From: Colius striatus
Taxonomy: Eukaryota; Chordata; Aves; Coliiformes; Coliidae
Assembly (NCBI RefSeq): GCF_028858725.1
Contig: NC_084759.1
Span: forward strand, 139,480,671-139,544,670
DNA: 64,000 nt
Reading direction: 5' to 3'
The notes under the pieces are model-generated. The model saw only the letters and a program-made list of their open reading frames with translations. It made no database searches and had not been told where the DNA came from. This document shows positions 14,501-25,964 of the stretch, piece by piece. Both the position numbers and the translations under genes were made by a program. Each line of letters starts with the position of its first letter. The stretch's first letter is position 1.

Positions 14501-17002
14501 CTCAGAGGTCTTTGCCCATCATCAGCCCTCTCAGCAACACACTGCTTCAGCATGTCTGTCTGCAGCCATGAAAACCACGACAAAGTAACTTTGGTCAAAG
14601 CCACAGAAGCAATTACCCATGGAGTCAAAAAAATAAACTGAGGAATTCCTCACATGTTTACACTTCTGAAAATGAAGCAGCCCATGAAATTCACTTAGAG
14701 ATGAAATCAGCTAACCAGCTCAAGCTATGGCAGTTAGCATTTTAAAGTACCTCATGGTCAAGTATTAGAGTCATTTCAAAGACACAGAAAGTACATTGGA
14801 GAAGTAGGAATATAAAATGACAGGAAATCCTGGCAGAGAGATAAAAACTTGTGGTTTCTCCAGTCGCCTAAGATTAGTGATGAGAATAACAGGCATAAAG
14901 AACACAAAAGAAGCCTAGAAGACATTGCTTTGACCTCTTTTTATGTGTTTCCTGTGGACTAGCCTTTTCTGTACTTTGACTGGGTCAAAAGTGACCTATT
15001 TGCTGATAACAGACAGTTGTTTCACCAGAATTGCAGATTATTTCATTTAATGATTTTGTAATAGAACATGGTAACAGGAGCCCAAAATCCACATGTGCAT
15101 GTTTTCAAAGGTCAAAATTTGGTTTAGTTCAGCAATACATTCAACTAACACACTCTTTTTCCCTTACTAGTCCTCCTGAAAATAAGCTATCCTTTTTAAA
15201 TTTACAGGTGTACAACAGGTACAGTATATCTAAGGCACGGCCTGGGGAAGCTTAAGAGCTGTTTGACAAGGACCACTCTAATATGCTTCCACATAGCTGA
15301 TGGCCAAGACTTTTACTGAAGCTCCTAAGGCTCATTTCCCAGATAAGCATGTACCTCACCCTGGTTATTTGTGGGAACAAAGGAAAATAAAGCATGGGTT
15401 TTGAATAAATGCAAGTGTAACACAGAACAATATTGAATCACTCTAGGTATTCCTAAGGATTTCCATTTATCTTTTCTACTTCTCAGCACAAAGCAAATGT
15501 TGAAACCACTGAGAAAATGGAAGGGATTTAAAATTAGTTTTGTTTCAAATGTAAGATCATGGAAATAAAGACAAGGTCCAGGTATTTATCTTCAGAATGA
15601 GATTTCAGTAGAGAAGTTTGATGCAAAAGTAGTTAAAAATGTCATTCCTGCGTATGTCTGGCAATGACAACTAGGCTTGCCTGAAGAGTCTTTTTGATTT
15701 TCAAAGAAAGGACTCACTCCACTGATGAATTTCAACAGGTCCCTCTGCATTACTTACTTATCCATTATCTCTTATTACTACTTATCCATTGTTTTCAATG
15801 GATAGAAAGAAATGCAGCTTGAAAGAACAGGCAACCTACAAAGAAGTGAGGGAAATACAGATTTAGATGCTGGTATCACAATATAAGGAGGTGAGAGCAG
15901 CCACAGATCAATGTAAGTTGGCCAAGTGATGATTAGTTTTGGCCCCAGCTCAAGGCAGCAGCCTCCACCCTTCTTCCATTACTAGTCCTTCTCAAGCTTG
16001 GAAGAGTTGGTGGCCAATCTTACTTTGCCATAATGATACCCTCCAAGATAACACAAAAAACTAGGAGAGAAAGAAGGAATAGGAAGAAAACAGCAGAGAC
16101 AGGAAGGGGTGGAGAAAGATGTGAGAAGAAACACAAAAACCCATGTTCCCTTTTGGGAGTCTCTGTTAACCCAGAGCTGTTGACATGTGCCTACTCCTCC
16201 GTGTCAGGAACTGAAACTCCACAAATGCTCCACTTTAAATCCTCCTCTGTTAAGCGCCATCTCTGTAGAGGATTCAGTTCTTCAGTATTTCAATACGTTA
16301 GATTTAACTACTGAAAAATCAATGCTAACTTCTAGATTTCAAGTCCCACCCTTCTTTTGTTTAGTAGACGTGACTTAAATGCTACCCTTAAATCCCAACA
16401 AAAATCTCCCTTCTTTGGATAAAACTGGTCAGTCTGCACCCTTCCTGTCTCTGCTACCCTTTGCAGTAACAGATCAATATTACACTGCAGCAACCTCGAT
16501 CTCCTGTGTGTAGATGGGTAGGCCCTCCTGTGATAGGCCTTGTGGTATTACAGCTACTTCTCCCATGCAAAACGAAAAGCCAACTCTTTGGCTTATAGAG
16601 GTGGAAGAGCAAACTCTCCAGCTTCTCTCTGAGCCGTCCCTTAGCAGTACAGCTTCTGTAGTAGGAAAGGAAGCCAAAAATATTGTGCTCTGACTTCTAC
16701 CACTTAGAAATTTACAACCACCAGCACACTGGACATAAAGATTCTCCCAGGCTGTTTTTTTTTTATTGAAAACTTGGGCTATTATTTAAGCTACAGCTAC
16801 AAAAATAAACAAAAGAAAAAGAGACCAGGAAGAGTCTTTAAAGAAAATATTTCAAACTAACACATCATAGAAAGATACAAGCAAAGAGCAAAATTTTCTA
16901 TCAGCAACATATGTATGACAGTATGACATGCAAACTACTTATATATTCATATTTGAATTACTTGACACATACACTTGCAAGTGACAGTCGTTTTACGCTG
17001 AA
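8589..17002. other. Gene-free sequence downstream of MGST1
   Basis: About 8.4 kb of AT-rich sequence holds the TTA microsatellite at 10272 and short A or T runs. I see no coding exon. In mammals the next gene in this direction is LMO3, but none of its LIM-domain exons is visible here. Confidence 0.6.
10272..10291 (+). repeat. (TTA)n microsatellite
   Basis: Six to seven tandem TTA units without interruption. Confidence 0.9.
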
Positions 17003-17404
17003 TTTATTAAAAATCGTATTACAAAAAAATCTTCTACAAAGGGTCTACACTTTATCCAGTCACAAAACCTGTCTGGAGTAACTTCAAGAAAAAGAATTAC
17101 CTGACATTTTCACCAGTGTCACTAAACAGAGTTTAGCCCAAATATTTTCTTTCTTTTATATCTATTCAACTGAGAGAAATGGAGCTGCAACAGTTTAGTT
17201 TTTTTAATCCCAAAGTGGATTATATGAAAAACAATTTCATCAAAGATTTTTTACAATAAGCCTAGCACTACTGGTTATATCTTATTATTAAGGTAAGGAT
17301 TCTTCAAAGAACTGTATGATTGGAATCTCTTCCTGATACATAGTGACATGCTATTTGCTGGCTGCAGTGAGGAGAGTCAAAATGAAAACAAAAATACAAA
17401 CTTT

Positions 17405-17770
17405 TTTTTTTCCTCTTGTCTTTATTGATTTAGACTTCAGAGCTACAGCCAAAAATAGTGCATCTGTAGAAAATTACCGCACATGCTATCAATACAGCAT
17501 CATCGCATGTTTAGAATCATAAGCACTTGACAAATTGCAAAGGGAACATTCAATCTAATATTCTAGCAATGCGGCCCACGAATACAGAATACATGGAGAA
17601 TGATTTTGTCTTCCAAAAAGAAATATTTCTGAACCAGAATAAAAAGCCTCTGTTAAAAAAAACAAATTCCAGTCACCACGGAAAACTGATGCTGGCTCAT
17701 TCAAGACATCCAACACATACTGCTGGAAACTCTGTGTGGAATGTCAAATGGTACACAGAAGCTATGACTG
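17405..17770 (-). other. MGST1: MGST1 3' UTR (probable extent)
   Basis: This is the sequence downstream of the MGST1 stop codon up to the first good polyadenylation signal, AATAAA at 17426-17421 on the minus strand, which is followed by GT/T-rich sequence typical of a cleavage site. The exact end is inferred. Longer forms could use later AATAAA hexamers at 17008-17003 or 16767-16762. Confidence 0.55.
17421..17426 (-). terminator. MGST1: Candidate MGST1 polyadenylation signal
   Basis: A canonical AATAAA on the minus strand lies about 345 bases after the MGST1 stop and is followed by a T-rich and GT-rich stretch. It is the first such hexamer downstream of the stop with that context. Alternatives occur at 17008-17003 and 16767-16762. 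Confidence 0.5.
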
Positions 17771-18017
17771 CTACAGGTACAATGCCGTCTTCAGCACTTT
17801 GTATGCCATTGAGATGGTCACTGCATACCCAACTGCCCAAGACAAACCTCTGCTGGGCTGGGGAAGAGGGATCAAGTATGCAAAAGTGTGAATGATCCTA
17901 GCCCCAGCGAAGATCCTGAAATGCAGCAAGGCTGTAGACAGCTCAGGGCTGCTGAAAGCATACAACAGTCCAATGCCAAGAAATGGGACGATATTTTCAA
18001 GGTCATTCAGGTGGCCT
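17771..18017 (-). CDS. MGST1: MGST1 last coding exon
   Basis: The acceptor TTTCTCCAG (AG at 18019-18018) supplies the third base of codon Arg74. The exon then encodes residues 75-155 and the stop at 17773-17771, covering the remaining transmembrane helices and the conserved HFRIFAGAR, PLPQP and Arg130 stretch. The similarity to mammalian MGST1 continues without gaps to the C-terminal LYL. Confidence 0.95.
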
Positions 18018-21000
18018 CTGGAGAAACAAGCAAAATTTGTTAACAGTGTTACATTTTGTTGAGCAAACCACTTGTAGCCTCATTATTTTTCAGTATCTTC
18101 AGAGCATGCTACTGTCAAATCCCTAACACAACTGTTGACTTTCTCTGCAGTGGGGACTTGATTCAGTCACTGAAATGACTTTGGCGTGCTCATTTGACAT
18201 TGCTCTGCTCTCTCTTGCTGCATTCCACATTTCTAAGCTTTTGATCCTGTGTGTGACAGGTCTCCATTTTTGCCCAGGATCTTGGTAATATTAGAGACTT
18301 ACATGAGGCATATGAGTGCACCTGGGTGGGCAAGAATGAAACAAAAGGGAGGCAAAAGACAGATAGCTGGAATTGTAGCCTTTCTCAACCAAACATCAAT
18401 TAACTGGGTGACTGTCACTGCAGCTACTAAACTTCACAGCCCTGATGGTCCATTCCAATTTCATAAACTCAATTTGTAGTCTCCGTAAGGAAAATATTAA
18501 ATATCCTGTGTATTAAATATTCCATCAAGACTTCATGAAGTACGATCGTCTTGAAGAATGTTATTTTTGAGCATTTAACAGGTGTGACAGTTACGCTTTT
18601 GGTTCCTTTTCTTCACTACTAAGCACTAAAATAGCTGAAAAACGTTTGAAATTTTGAAACCATAATAAAACCAATTTAACAAAAATGTGTTGAGACTGAA
18701 CTCCAGATCATGAAGAATTCTTTCCTGCCTCTTTCTAAACTTCTCCTGTTCCTTTTACTTTTTTAGATAAATTCTACTTCCAACCAAATTTACTAAGTGA
18801 AACCACTCTAAGCCTTACTAATTATGTCAAATTTCACAGCCAACTACAATCAGAACATCGTGCTGTTTTGCAGCTGCCTTCTGAGCTCATTTATCATTAC
18901 AAGGAAACATATTCTCCAGCTTTTTTTTTTTTGTTCAAAAAGAAAAGTACATTGAAGAAAGTAATGTCTTTTATATATCTATAAACAAAACAAATTTCAA
19001 TCACTTTTACAGAAAAGCCATGCTAAATCTATGTGGCATTATCTGTTGTCATGAAGCTTGCCAAAGAAAATATATTAAGAACGACTGGTATGAGGAAAAA
19101 ATGGATGCTGCAACATCAACGGAGTAACTAGAACCAAGCTGACTTACTAGGTCTGAGGCAGTATTCTTCAAAATAGCAACACAAGATTTGATAACCATAG
19201 AATCATAGAATGGTGGGGGTTGGAAGGGACCTTTAGAGATCATCTAGTCCAACCCCGCTGCAGAAGCAGCTCCACCTAGATCAGGCCCCATAGGAACACA
19301 TCCAGGCGAGTCTTGAAGACCTCCAAGGAAAGAGACTTCATAATAAGTGTTTTAAAATCTAATCTGTGTAAATGACTGTGAGGTGGTTGTCATTTACCTA
19401 GCCCTAACAATTTGAGTTAAAACGGTAGCTGGTCATAAAGTTAGTATCAACTTAGTTGTCCTCTTAGAATTTACAAACAGAAAGGATCTACTCCTCACAA
19501 AAAGTGACTGCTTTGATGTAAATCATCAAATTAAACAACTAACAACCCACTGAACCACTCAAAGGGAGAAAACAAAAGTTCGGAGCATCCTTACAGTCTG
19601 CTGAAGTTAGACTCTTCTTTCTGAAATTTTAATCCAGAAGAGACATCAGAAGTATACTAGCCTTCATGAACCACAATCATCTGCATTTGCAAGGATGCAC
19701 TGTTCTGAAATCAGAGCTGATACCTACTTTCAAGATCCTCCCTAATGGTAGTTTAAGTGAGAACAGTTCATTCACATTCAACATTTTGGTATAAAAATAT
19801 ACAGAGCAAATAAACTGTTAGCTTCATTAAGGAATAATGATATGGAAAGCATTCCATTAAAGCTTTCCTTGTTAGCACAGATGTAGCAAACAGCACCTGG
19901 AAAGTTATGATTTTGCTAACAGAGAATTTTGCCATCAGCTAAACAAAATTAAATAAGCTGCATCATTCAGCCCACTGAAATGTAGCTTACATTCTGCTGC
20001 GAATCTTACAAAACCAAATACATAAACTGCCGACTATACACTGTCATACTATCAATAGCATTCCTCCAGAAGGCTGGTCAACTTTCCTGTACAATTGATA
20101 CATCAGTGAGTAACCTTGATTCAACTCAGCAAAAAGAGCACGGCTTTGACTCCCACTTAGTACAATCTGCCACATTAATGCTCTCATTACAATTCCAGAG
20201 TTCCGTAACTCAAACGTAGTTTTTACTCCTCTTCCCTCTTATTTTCTTTACAGTTTCGGAAAAGATGCAACTATGGGTTTTCAAATGATATAGAAAGTTG
20301 ATTTACACTTAACAGACACTGCTTTATAATAAATCAATTTACAGTTCTATCTTACAATCTTCTCACCACTTCCTCCATGCATACAAAATACTACCCAAGA
20401 GTTAGGTATTTTAAACAATGACTTAGTACTTATAGTATGCATGCTGACCATTGGACCATGGAATCATTTGCTCATTCAAACAAATTAACGCATTAGATTA
20501 CTACATACAGGAACATAAAGCATACACAGCCTTGCCAAAGAGAACTAGGTGAAATTCATTCCTTGGTGTAGTATTATTCTGCTATTTAAAATCATTTTTT
20601 AAGACCCCTATGCATTACCTACGGACACGCTCAACATCTGGATCAGTCCGCAGATATTTTTTAGCATTCTCGCCTTTTCCAAATGACGCTGTATCTTCTG
20701 GGTTGACAAATGCCTATTTAAAACATAAACACACAAGAGACATTAGAAAACCTGATTTTTTTTTTCCACTCAAGGCAGCTTGATATAAAGGTCATTCATT
20801 TTACTAATGTCTCTATAAGCTCACATAACTTACCAGAAGTCAATTGCACAGGGAATAATGTATTGTTCGCTGTATTACTGTTTTCTTGAGCCTAGACAGT
20901 ATATAGCTGACAAATTAATGTAACGTAATTTCTGCATGTAGATAAAGTCTTTTTGTAAGATGGACAAGCACAGCAGATAACTGATACTCAGCCTGAAGTA

Positions 21001-22902
21001 ATGCCAGTAGGCTGAAAGAACATAGTTAGAAGGAAGGTAGAACTACTATCTGTACTGTCAAAGTCTCTTTTTCACTATTCTTGACAAAATTATCTGAAAG
21101 CCCTTTAGGATCACTCCCTTCTTTAGAAATCAACACAGCAAAAGCATCCAAGAAATTTACTCTCATCCTCATTTATGAGTAAGTAAGTTTCTCTCTTTCC
21201 TCTTTGGTACCAATTTTTCCACTTACATGACCTGTTGTTACCTCCAAATACTATAAGACACTACTTGAAAACATTTCATTCAGCTAGTGCAGACTACAAT
21301 AGACCAGCTCAGACATGTATTAACGCTCTGTGGACCATTGAGGCTATGCAGGTGTAAGTGAAGAAAACCATTTGATTTTTGGAGAGCTACACAATTGCTT
21401 TCTGAGGCAGCCTTGATCTCTTTCTATGAAATATCCTTGCCCTCAAAATTCTAGAGACACCTTAACAGTATCAACATCATCAACATTTTACCTTTACTCG
21501 CTCCACTAACTGTTTTCCTCCATTTTTTCTTAGCATTTTAAACACTTTTTTACAGGAAAGAGAAAATAGTGAATAAAAAATAATAAAGTGACTTTACAAA
21601 TTTGTTTGTTTTTAATATTACTTATCCATCATAAGAAAACCAAGTACTCCAACGTAACAGAGGACCTATTCTTACCTCTATGCATTATAACATTCTATGA
21701 GCATTAATACAGAACTCCACTGGATCTACATGTAGGCCCACTACAGCTGATGTGCATCCTCAAGTGCAAAAGGCAGTAAGGTTATAGCACAGACATCTGG
21801 GTCCTATTTGGAACATACAAGTCGGGCTGTGTGCTCTTCTGTACTCAGTCTTCAGCTGTACCAAAGACCAACTAAGCTATTAGAAACCAGCAGTAACTCC
21901 AATGCTGTGCTATTAGGACCTTGTGAACAACAGAACAGCTTAGCTGGATTCTCTTGCACCTAACAGGAACAAAAAGTAAGAACTTCAACAACAGGACTAC
22001 AAAAATCCTTGAAGTACACACCATCTTGAAGAAGTAGATCTCACAAAATTAGCCATATAGGGCAAACACAGGGCTCTCAGATCAAGACCAAGCGTTTGCA
22101 ACAGGGGTCACAAGCAGAGTCCCAGGGTGAATGTAACACACATCTAGATGCAGCTTCTGCATTATTTAGTAATCTTCAGCAGTCTTTCATATACTTCTCT
22201 AGCCCACCCATCAATCCACATAAATTTTCAGCTTGCTTCTGATTCTAGAAAAAAATCAATTTTTTAAAGATAATGATCTACCTGCAATGGGAAGGCTAAA
22301 ACACTTAGGGAATGTAAAGAGCTTTAGAATTACTGGATGAAAGGGTCACAGATGCATAAAAATCCACTTCATACCCCTTCTTCTGACCCTAATTATTCAT
22401 GCAACTTGGCTCCATATCACACTTTATTTGCTTTATAAATCGTGTAACCTGGACATCAGCTTTCTGCAGAAGACTGTGGGAAATACAGTTACCAAAAAAT
22501 CTATTAATAACAGAAATGTTCTAGAAGGGTAGAATACGTAACTTGAAACTGTAATATATGGTCTCACAGTTATCTCACAATTAGGTTAAAAGACATCGTT
22601 CATTTGAGACCAACAAAGCACCAGTACGCCAAATCGGAATAATATTAGAGAAAGGAGAAGGAAGAAGAAAAAGAACAGCATTAGTATTTGAAAGGTGAAA
22701 AGAAACACCTGTGACATTTCTGCATTTGAATACAAATTTCAATCTATTCTACCAGACAATATTCCCCATTTCTTACCTTTTTTGTGATTCTGAAGTATGC
22801 GGTTACAAGACTCATTAGCATCATTTTCAGAAGAACAATAGTCGCATAAGTAGCATAGGCCCGGAAGATATCATTGTCAATTAACTGTGTCAATTTAGCC
22901 AT
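17771..22902 (-). CDS. MGST1: Microsomal glutathione S-transferase 1, three coding exons
   Basis: MGST1 is a trimeric MAPEG-family membrane enzyme of the endoplasmic reticulum and outer mitochondrial membrane; it conjugates glutathione to electrophiles and reduces lipid hydroperoxides. Coding exons 22902-22777, 20713-20619 and 18017-17771 have consensus splice sites and join in phase (0, then 2) to 468 nt: 155 residues plus stop, the same length as human MGST1. Visible landmarks are the N-terminal helix with KMMLM (residues 26-30), the loop NPED...FGKGENAKKYLRTD (46-66), the MAPEG signature ERVRRGHLNDLEN (70-82) with Arg73, Arg74, His76, Asn78 and Glu81, the segment HFRIFAGAR (106-114), PLPQP (124-128) and Arg130, and the C-terminus LKTALYL. 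The mature frame has no cysteine; residue 50 is Thr where mammals have the sensor Cys49 (numbered without Met). The gene is divergent from SLC15A5. Identification is by recognition of conserved sequence. Confidence 0.96.
18018..20618 (-). other. MGST1: MGST1 intron between coding exons 2 and 3
   Basis: A GT-AG intron of 2.6 kb in phase 2. It carries one short minus-strand CR1 end at about 19195-19345. The rest is unremarkable AT-rich sequence. Confidence 0.9.
19195..19345 (-). mobile_element. CR1 LINE 3' fragment in MGST1 intron
   Basis: A short minus-strand CR1 end with the diagnostic AATCATAGAATGGTGGGGGT and GATCATCTAGTCCAACCCC sequences, truncated after about 150 bases. Its good match to the CR1 3' consensus suggests it is one of the younger copies here. 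Confidence 0.93.
20619..20713 (-). CDS. MGST1: MGST1 second coding exon
   Basis: This 95-nt exon starts in phase 0 after AG at 20715-20714 and ends in phase 2 before donor GTAATG at 20618. It encodes residues 43-73 and two bases of codon 74: the cytosolic loop with NPEDTASFGKGEN and the start of the MAPEG signature. Thr50 sits where mammalian MGST1 has its reactive cysteine. Confidence 0.94.
20714..22776 (-). other. MGST1: MGST1 intron between coding exons 1 and 2
   Basis: A GT-AG intron of about 2.1 kb in phase 0. I see no clear repeat or additional exon in it. Confidence 0.9.
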
Positions 22903-22924
22903 TTCTCCAGTTTTCATTGACGAC
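22777..22924 (-). CDS. MGST1: MGST1 first coding exon with short 5' UTR
   Basis: The exon runs from an acceptor after a T-rich tract (AG at 22926-22925) to a donor GTAAGA starting at 22776. It encodes residues 1-42, the first transmembrane helix. Two in-frame ATGs lie five codons apart, at 22917 and 22902. The upstream one has T at -3 (weak context). The downstream one has G at -3 and G at +4 (strong context), aligns with the known vertebrate N-terminus and gives the 155-residue length, so it is preferred. Using the upstream ATG would add MKTGE. Confidence 0.93.
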
Positions 22925-23007
22925 CTTGAAAAAAAACAAAGTTAGGCTAACATCACAGCTATCCAATGTTCTAACAAAATTGCCAAAATAGCCTCTAAGC
23001 ATCACTG

Positions 23008-23585
23008 CAAATGGAGATATTTAAAAGACGTTTAGATGAGTTGCTGAGGGAAATGGTTTAGTTGTGGCCTTGTCAGTGTAATCATAGAATGGTAGGGGTT
23101 GGAAGAGACCTTTAGAGATCATCTAGTCCAACTCCCCTGCAGAAGCAGGGTCACCTAGATCAGATCGCATAGGAACAGGTCCAGATGGGTTTTGAAAACC
23201 TCCAAGGAAGGAGGCCCCACAATCTCCCTGGGCAGTCTGTTCCGCTGCTCTGTCATCCTTACAGCAAAACAGTATTTTCTTATGTTTAAGTGAAACTTTT
23301 TGTGTTCCTGCTTCATCCCATTACCCCTGGTCCTGTTGCTAGATAACATTTAAAAAAAGGATCCTCCAACCTCCTGACACCCACCACTTAGGTATCAGTA
23401 AATATTCATAAGATCCCCCAAGTTTTCTCTTTTCTAGACCAAACAGCCCCAGTTCCCACAGCCTTTCCTCATATGGAAAGATGTTCCTGTCCCCTGATCA
23501 TCTTGGTGGCCCTAAGGCCAGGTAAGGTTAGTGGTTAGACCTGATATCTCAAAGATCTTTTCTAACCCCAATTTTGCGACTGAGA
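23008..23585 (+). mobile_element. Older CR1 copy split by a nested CR1
   Basis: Plus-oriented CR1 sequence is visible on both sides of an inserted element. On the left, at 23008-23082, it reads GGAGATATTTAAAAGACGTTTAGATGAG and on to AATGGTTTAGTTG. On the right, from about 23521, it continues with GGTTAGTGGTTAGACCTGATATCTC to TTTGCGACTGAG. The two halves are consecutive parts of one CR1 3' end, so this is the host copy and predates the insertion. Confidence 0.82.
23083..23520 (-). mobile_element. CR1 LINE inserted into an older CR1
   Basis: A minus-strand CR1 3' portion of about 440 bases. It starts at AATCATAGAATGGTAGGGGTTGG and runs to the 'GTCCCCTGATCATCTTGGTGGCCCT' region. It sits in opposite orientation inside the plus-strand CR1 described at 23008-23585. 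A fragment of its decayed coding end remains at 23349-23155. Confidence 0.9.
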
Positions 23586-24517
23586 ATTTACTTTCAGATA
23601 AATTCATTTTTCTCCAGTTTATTCTCACCATGGCATATTATTTTAATATCAGAAATTATATTATCATTTAATATTTTGCTTTTATTGTATCTGCTTATTA
23701 AAGTGACAAAAAATAAACAACCAAAATATTCAATGTAATTGCAGAAATAAAATGTAGCCACAGAAATTAGTATACTTTTGAAATAACACCAAGAGTTAGA
23801 TACATTTTAGACTAATTAATTTGAATTAGTGCATTTCCTTAAGCAGTTGCAAGGACAGAAAGAGTGTGATGACAAATTATGCATACTGTAGTGTTTAAAG
23901 AGGAAAATTAACATTGCCCATCTTTTCTTTTTTTGGGGAGTAGGTAAAATGACACAATTATAATTGCACATCAGCTTTCAAACCAACCTGTATCTTCCCA
24001 CCCAGCAGTAACTTGTGATCAAACTGAGTTAAACACGCATTCTTCTCCTTCGAGACCTTGTTCTTCAAAATTGCTTTTAGCATGAATCACGGGCAAAGAT
24101 TAAGTTATAATGACAAAAAGCAGAGACCTATTTATGCTTTTATCATGGGAGATTTAAGCTAATGAAGTCTCCTTCCAATGAGACCATATCAAACCCACAA
24201 TCTTATGGAGGTGGTACCATTCATCAACACCATGAATTTAGGAATATGATGAGGACTGAATGCACATAGAAGAAAAGCAAGTACCCCTGCACATTCAATT
24301 TGTGCTCTACGCTGAACAAGGCTTTTGCTTCATGAAGTGCTTCAATCATGCACTCAGTGAGTAGGAATAGGTAAAACTAGTAGGTCCTATCTCAAGAACA
24401 AAATAAACATATTTTGTTATAATTAACTTTATTATTTTCTATCATATAATTTTAACAATAGTAATAAAGTGTAATAATATTAATTACATTTCTAACAATC
24501 TCTCATCTTGCTTTCAG

Positions 24518-24623
24518 AATGAAGTCACTGCCAACTATGGCTGAACAAGGGGAACTTGGTAAGCTGAATGCAGAAGACTCTGATGGCACATCCTTGGTGG
24601 GATGGTGGGCAGGAAGAAAGTAA
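24518..24623 (+). other. Exon-like small ORF antisense to MGST1 intron 1
   Basis: After an acceptor-like CTTGCTTTCAG on the plus strand there is an ATG at 24519 opening 34 codons to TAA at 24621. A possible donor, CTTG|GTAAGC, lies at 24559. The peptide is hydrophilic then tryptophan-bearing (VGWWAGRK) and matches nothing I know. It may be chance or an old repeat fragment. Confidence 0.15.
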
Positions 24624-25477
24624 TCAGCTGTTTGCTCGGTGAAACAAACCAGCCTCTCCTGGGCCCGTCCGACTGTGGTGATGGGATTTTGCTCCCTCTT
24701 TCATCCTTTCTAAAACAGTGCTTGGATTGCTGGGCTAAGCACTGGGTCTAGGTACTGTGGGAAATTCAGTATACCTCTCCCTCCTCTCATATTACAGTAC
24801 AGCAGCTTTCAAGAGAATTAGCAATTCAGCAAATAATTTTTTCAGCAACTAATAGAAACTGAAAATTTTAACTTTGTATCACAGCAGAAAGTATGCATAG
24901 TTTCATGCAACAAAAATAAAGCATAGCCATGGCATCTGAGCATTCTTCTATACTGGATTTTAAAGCGATACCAAAAATACATTTAAGAAAGTCATATGAA
25001 ACTGTTCACCATCATCTCTGGAACTATACCACATTTATCCCTCTTCCCTAATTGTAGGGTTGCCCTCTTCAAACTCTCATAAAATCCAGGCCATGCCTTC
25101 ACTACTGAAAGGCACTCTATTGAAAGAATTCAGTTTTAACACCATCAAAATGCAAAAACAAGCCACACAGTCTAAAACAGCACAGGGTTTAAAGACATGT
25201 ACTTAGTAAGACTACAAATGAGATGTATTTAGTAAGACTACAAACAGCCTCTCTGTGGTGAGGACGCAGAAAGCAGGCCTGGTTAAGTGCATAAGTCTAG
25301 ATCTCCTGGGTCTTAAAAGGGTCTTAAAAGGGCTGGTAAAAAGATATGGCAGCTGCTGTCCCCTTGGCATACACCGGAGCACCACTATGGTAACACTCCC
25401 ATCATGCGTGACTGTCCCAAAAGCAGCTGAGTTGCAACTGTATATCAGCAACATTAGCACTAGGACAGACTTTTTGA

Positions 25478-25948
25478 TCATTGAATCACTGAATGGTAGA
25501 GATCATCCAGTCCAACTCCCCTGCCAAAGCAGGTTCACCCGGATCAGGTCACACAGGCACACGTCCAGGCAGGTTTTGAAACCTCCAGAGGAGACTCCAC
25601 ACCCTCCCTGGGCAGCCTGTGCCAGGGCTCCCTCACCCTCACGGTAAAATAGCTTTTTCTTATGTTTAAATGGAACTTTTTGCGTTCCAGCTTCTTTCCA
25701 TTTCCCCTTGTCCCATCACTGGAGACACCAGAAAAACATGCTGCCCCAACCTCTTTGACGTGTACCTCTTAAATATTTGTAGGTGTTCATGAGATCACCC
25801 CTCAGTATTCTCCAGGTTAAACAGACCCAGATCTCTCTGATTTTCCTCACAGGAGAAATGGTTCAGTCCCCTAATGAACTTGATAGCCCTCCACTGAACT
25901 CACTCCAGCAGTTCCCTGTCCCTCTTGAGCTGAGGAGCCCAGGACGGG
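25478..25948 (-). mobile_element. CR1 LINE copy abutting the CpG island
   Basis: A minus-strand CR1 3' portion from the GAATCACTGAATGGTAGAGATC end to CTCTTGAGCTGAGGAGCCC. It stops within about 20-40 bases of the CpG-rich MGST1 promoter region. It lies downstream of the promoter in MGST1 orientation, so within probable intron 1. Confidence 0.92.
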
Positions 25949-25964
25949 AGTGATGTTTGCTCGT

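Noticed and set aside
17527-17895. Plus-strand open frame of 122 codons
   Set aside because: It is antisense to the last MGST1 exon and its 3' UTR. It has no independent support.
25255-25647. Plus-strand open frame of 130 codons
   Set aside because: It runs into the antisense of a CR1 copy and includes an 11-base tandem duplication (GGGTCTTAAAA twice at 25308-25329). No domain is recognised.
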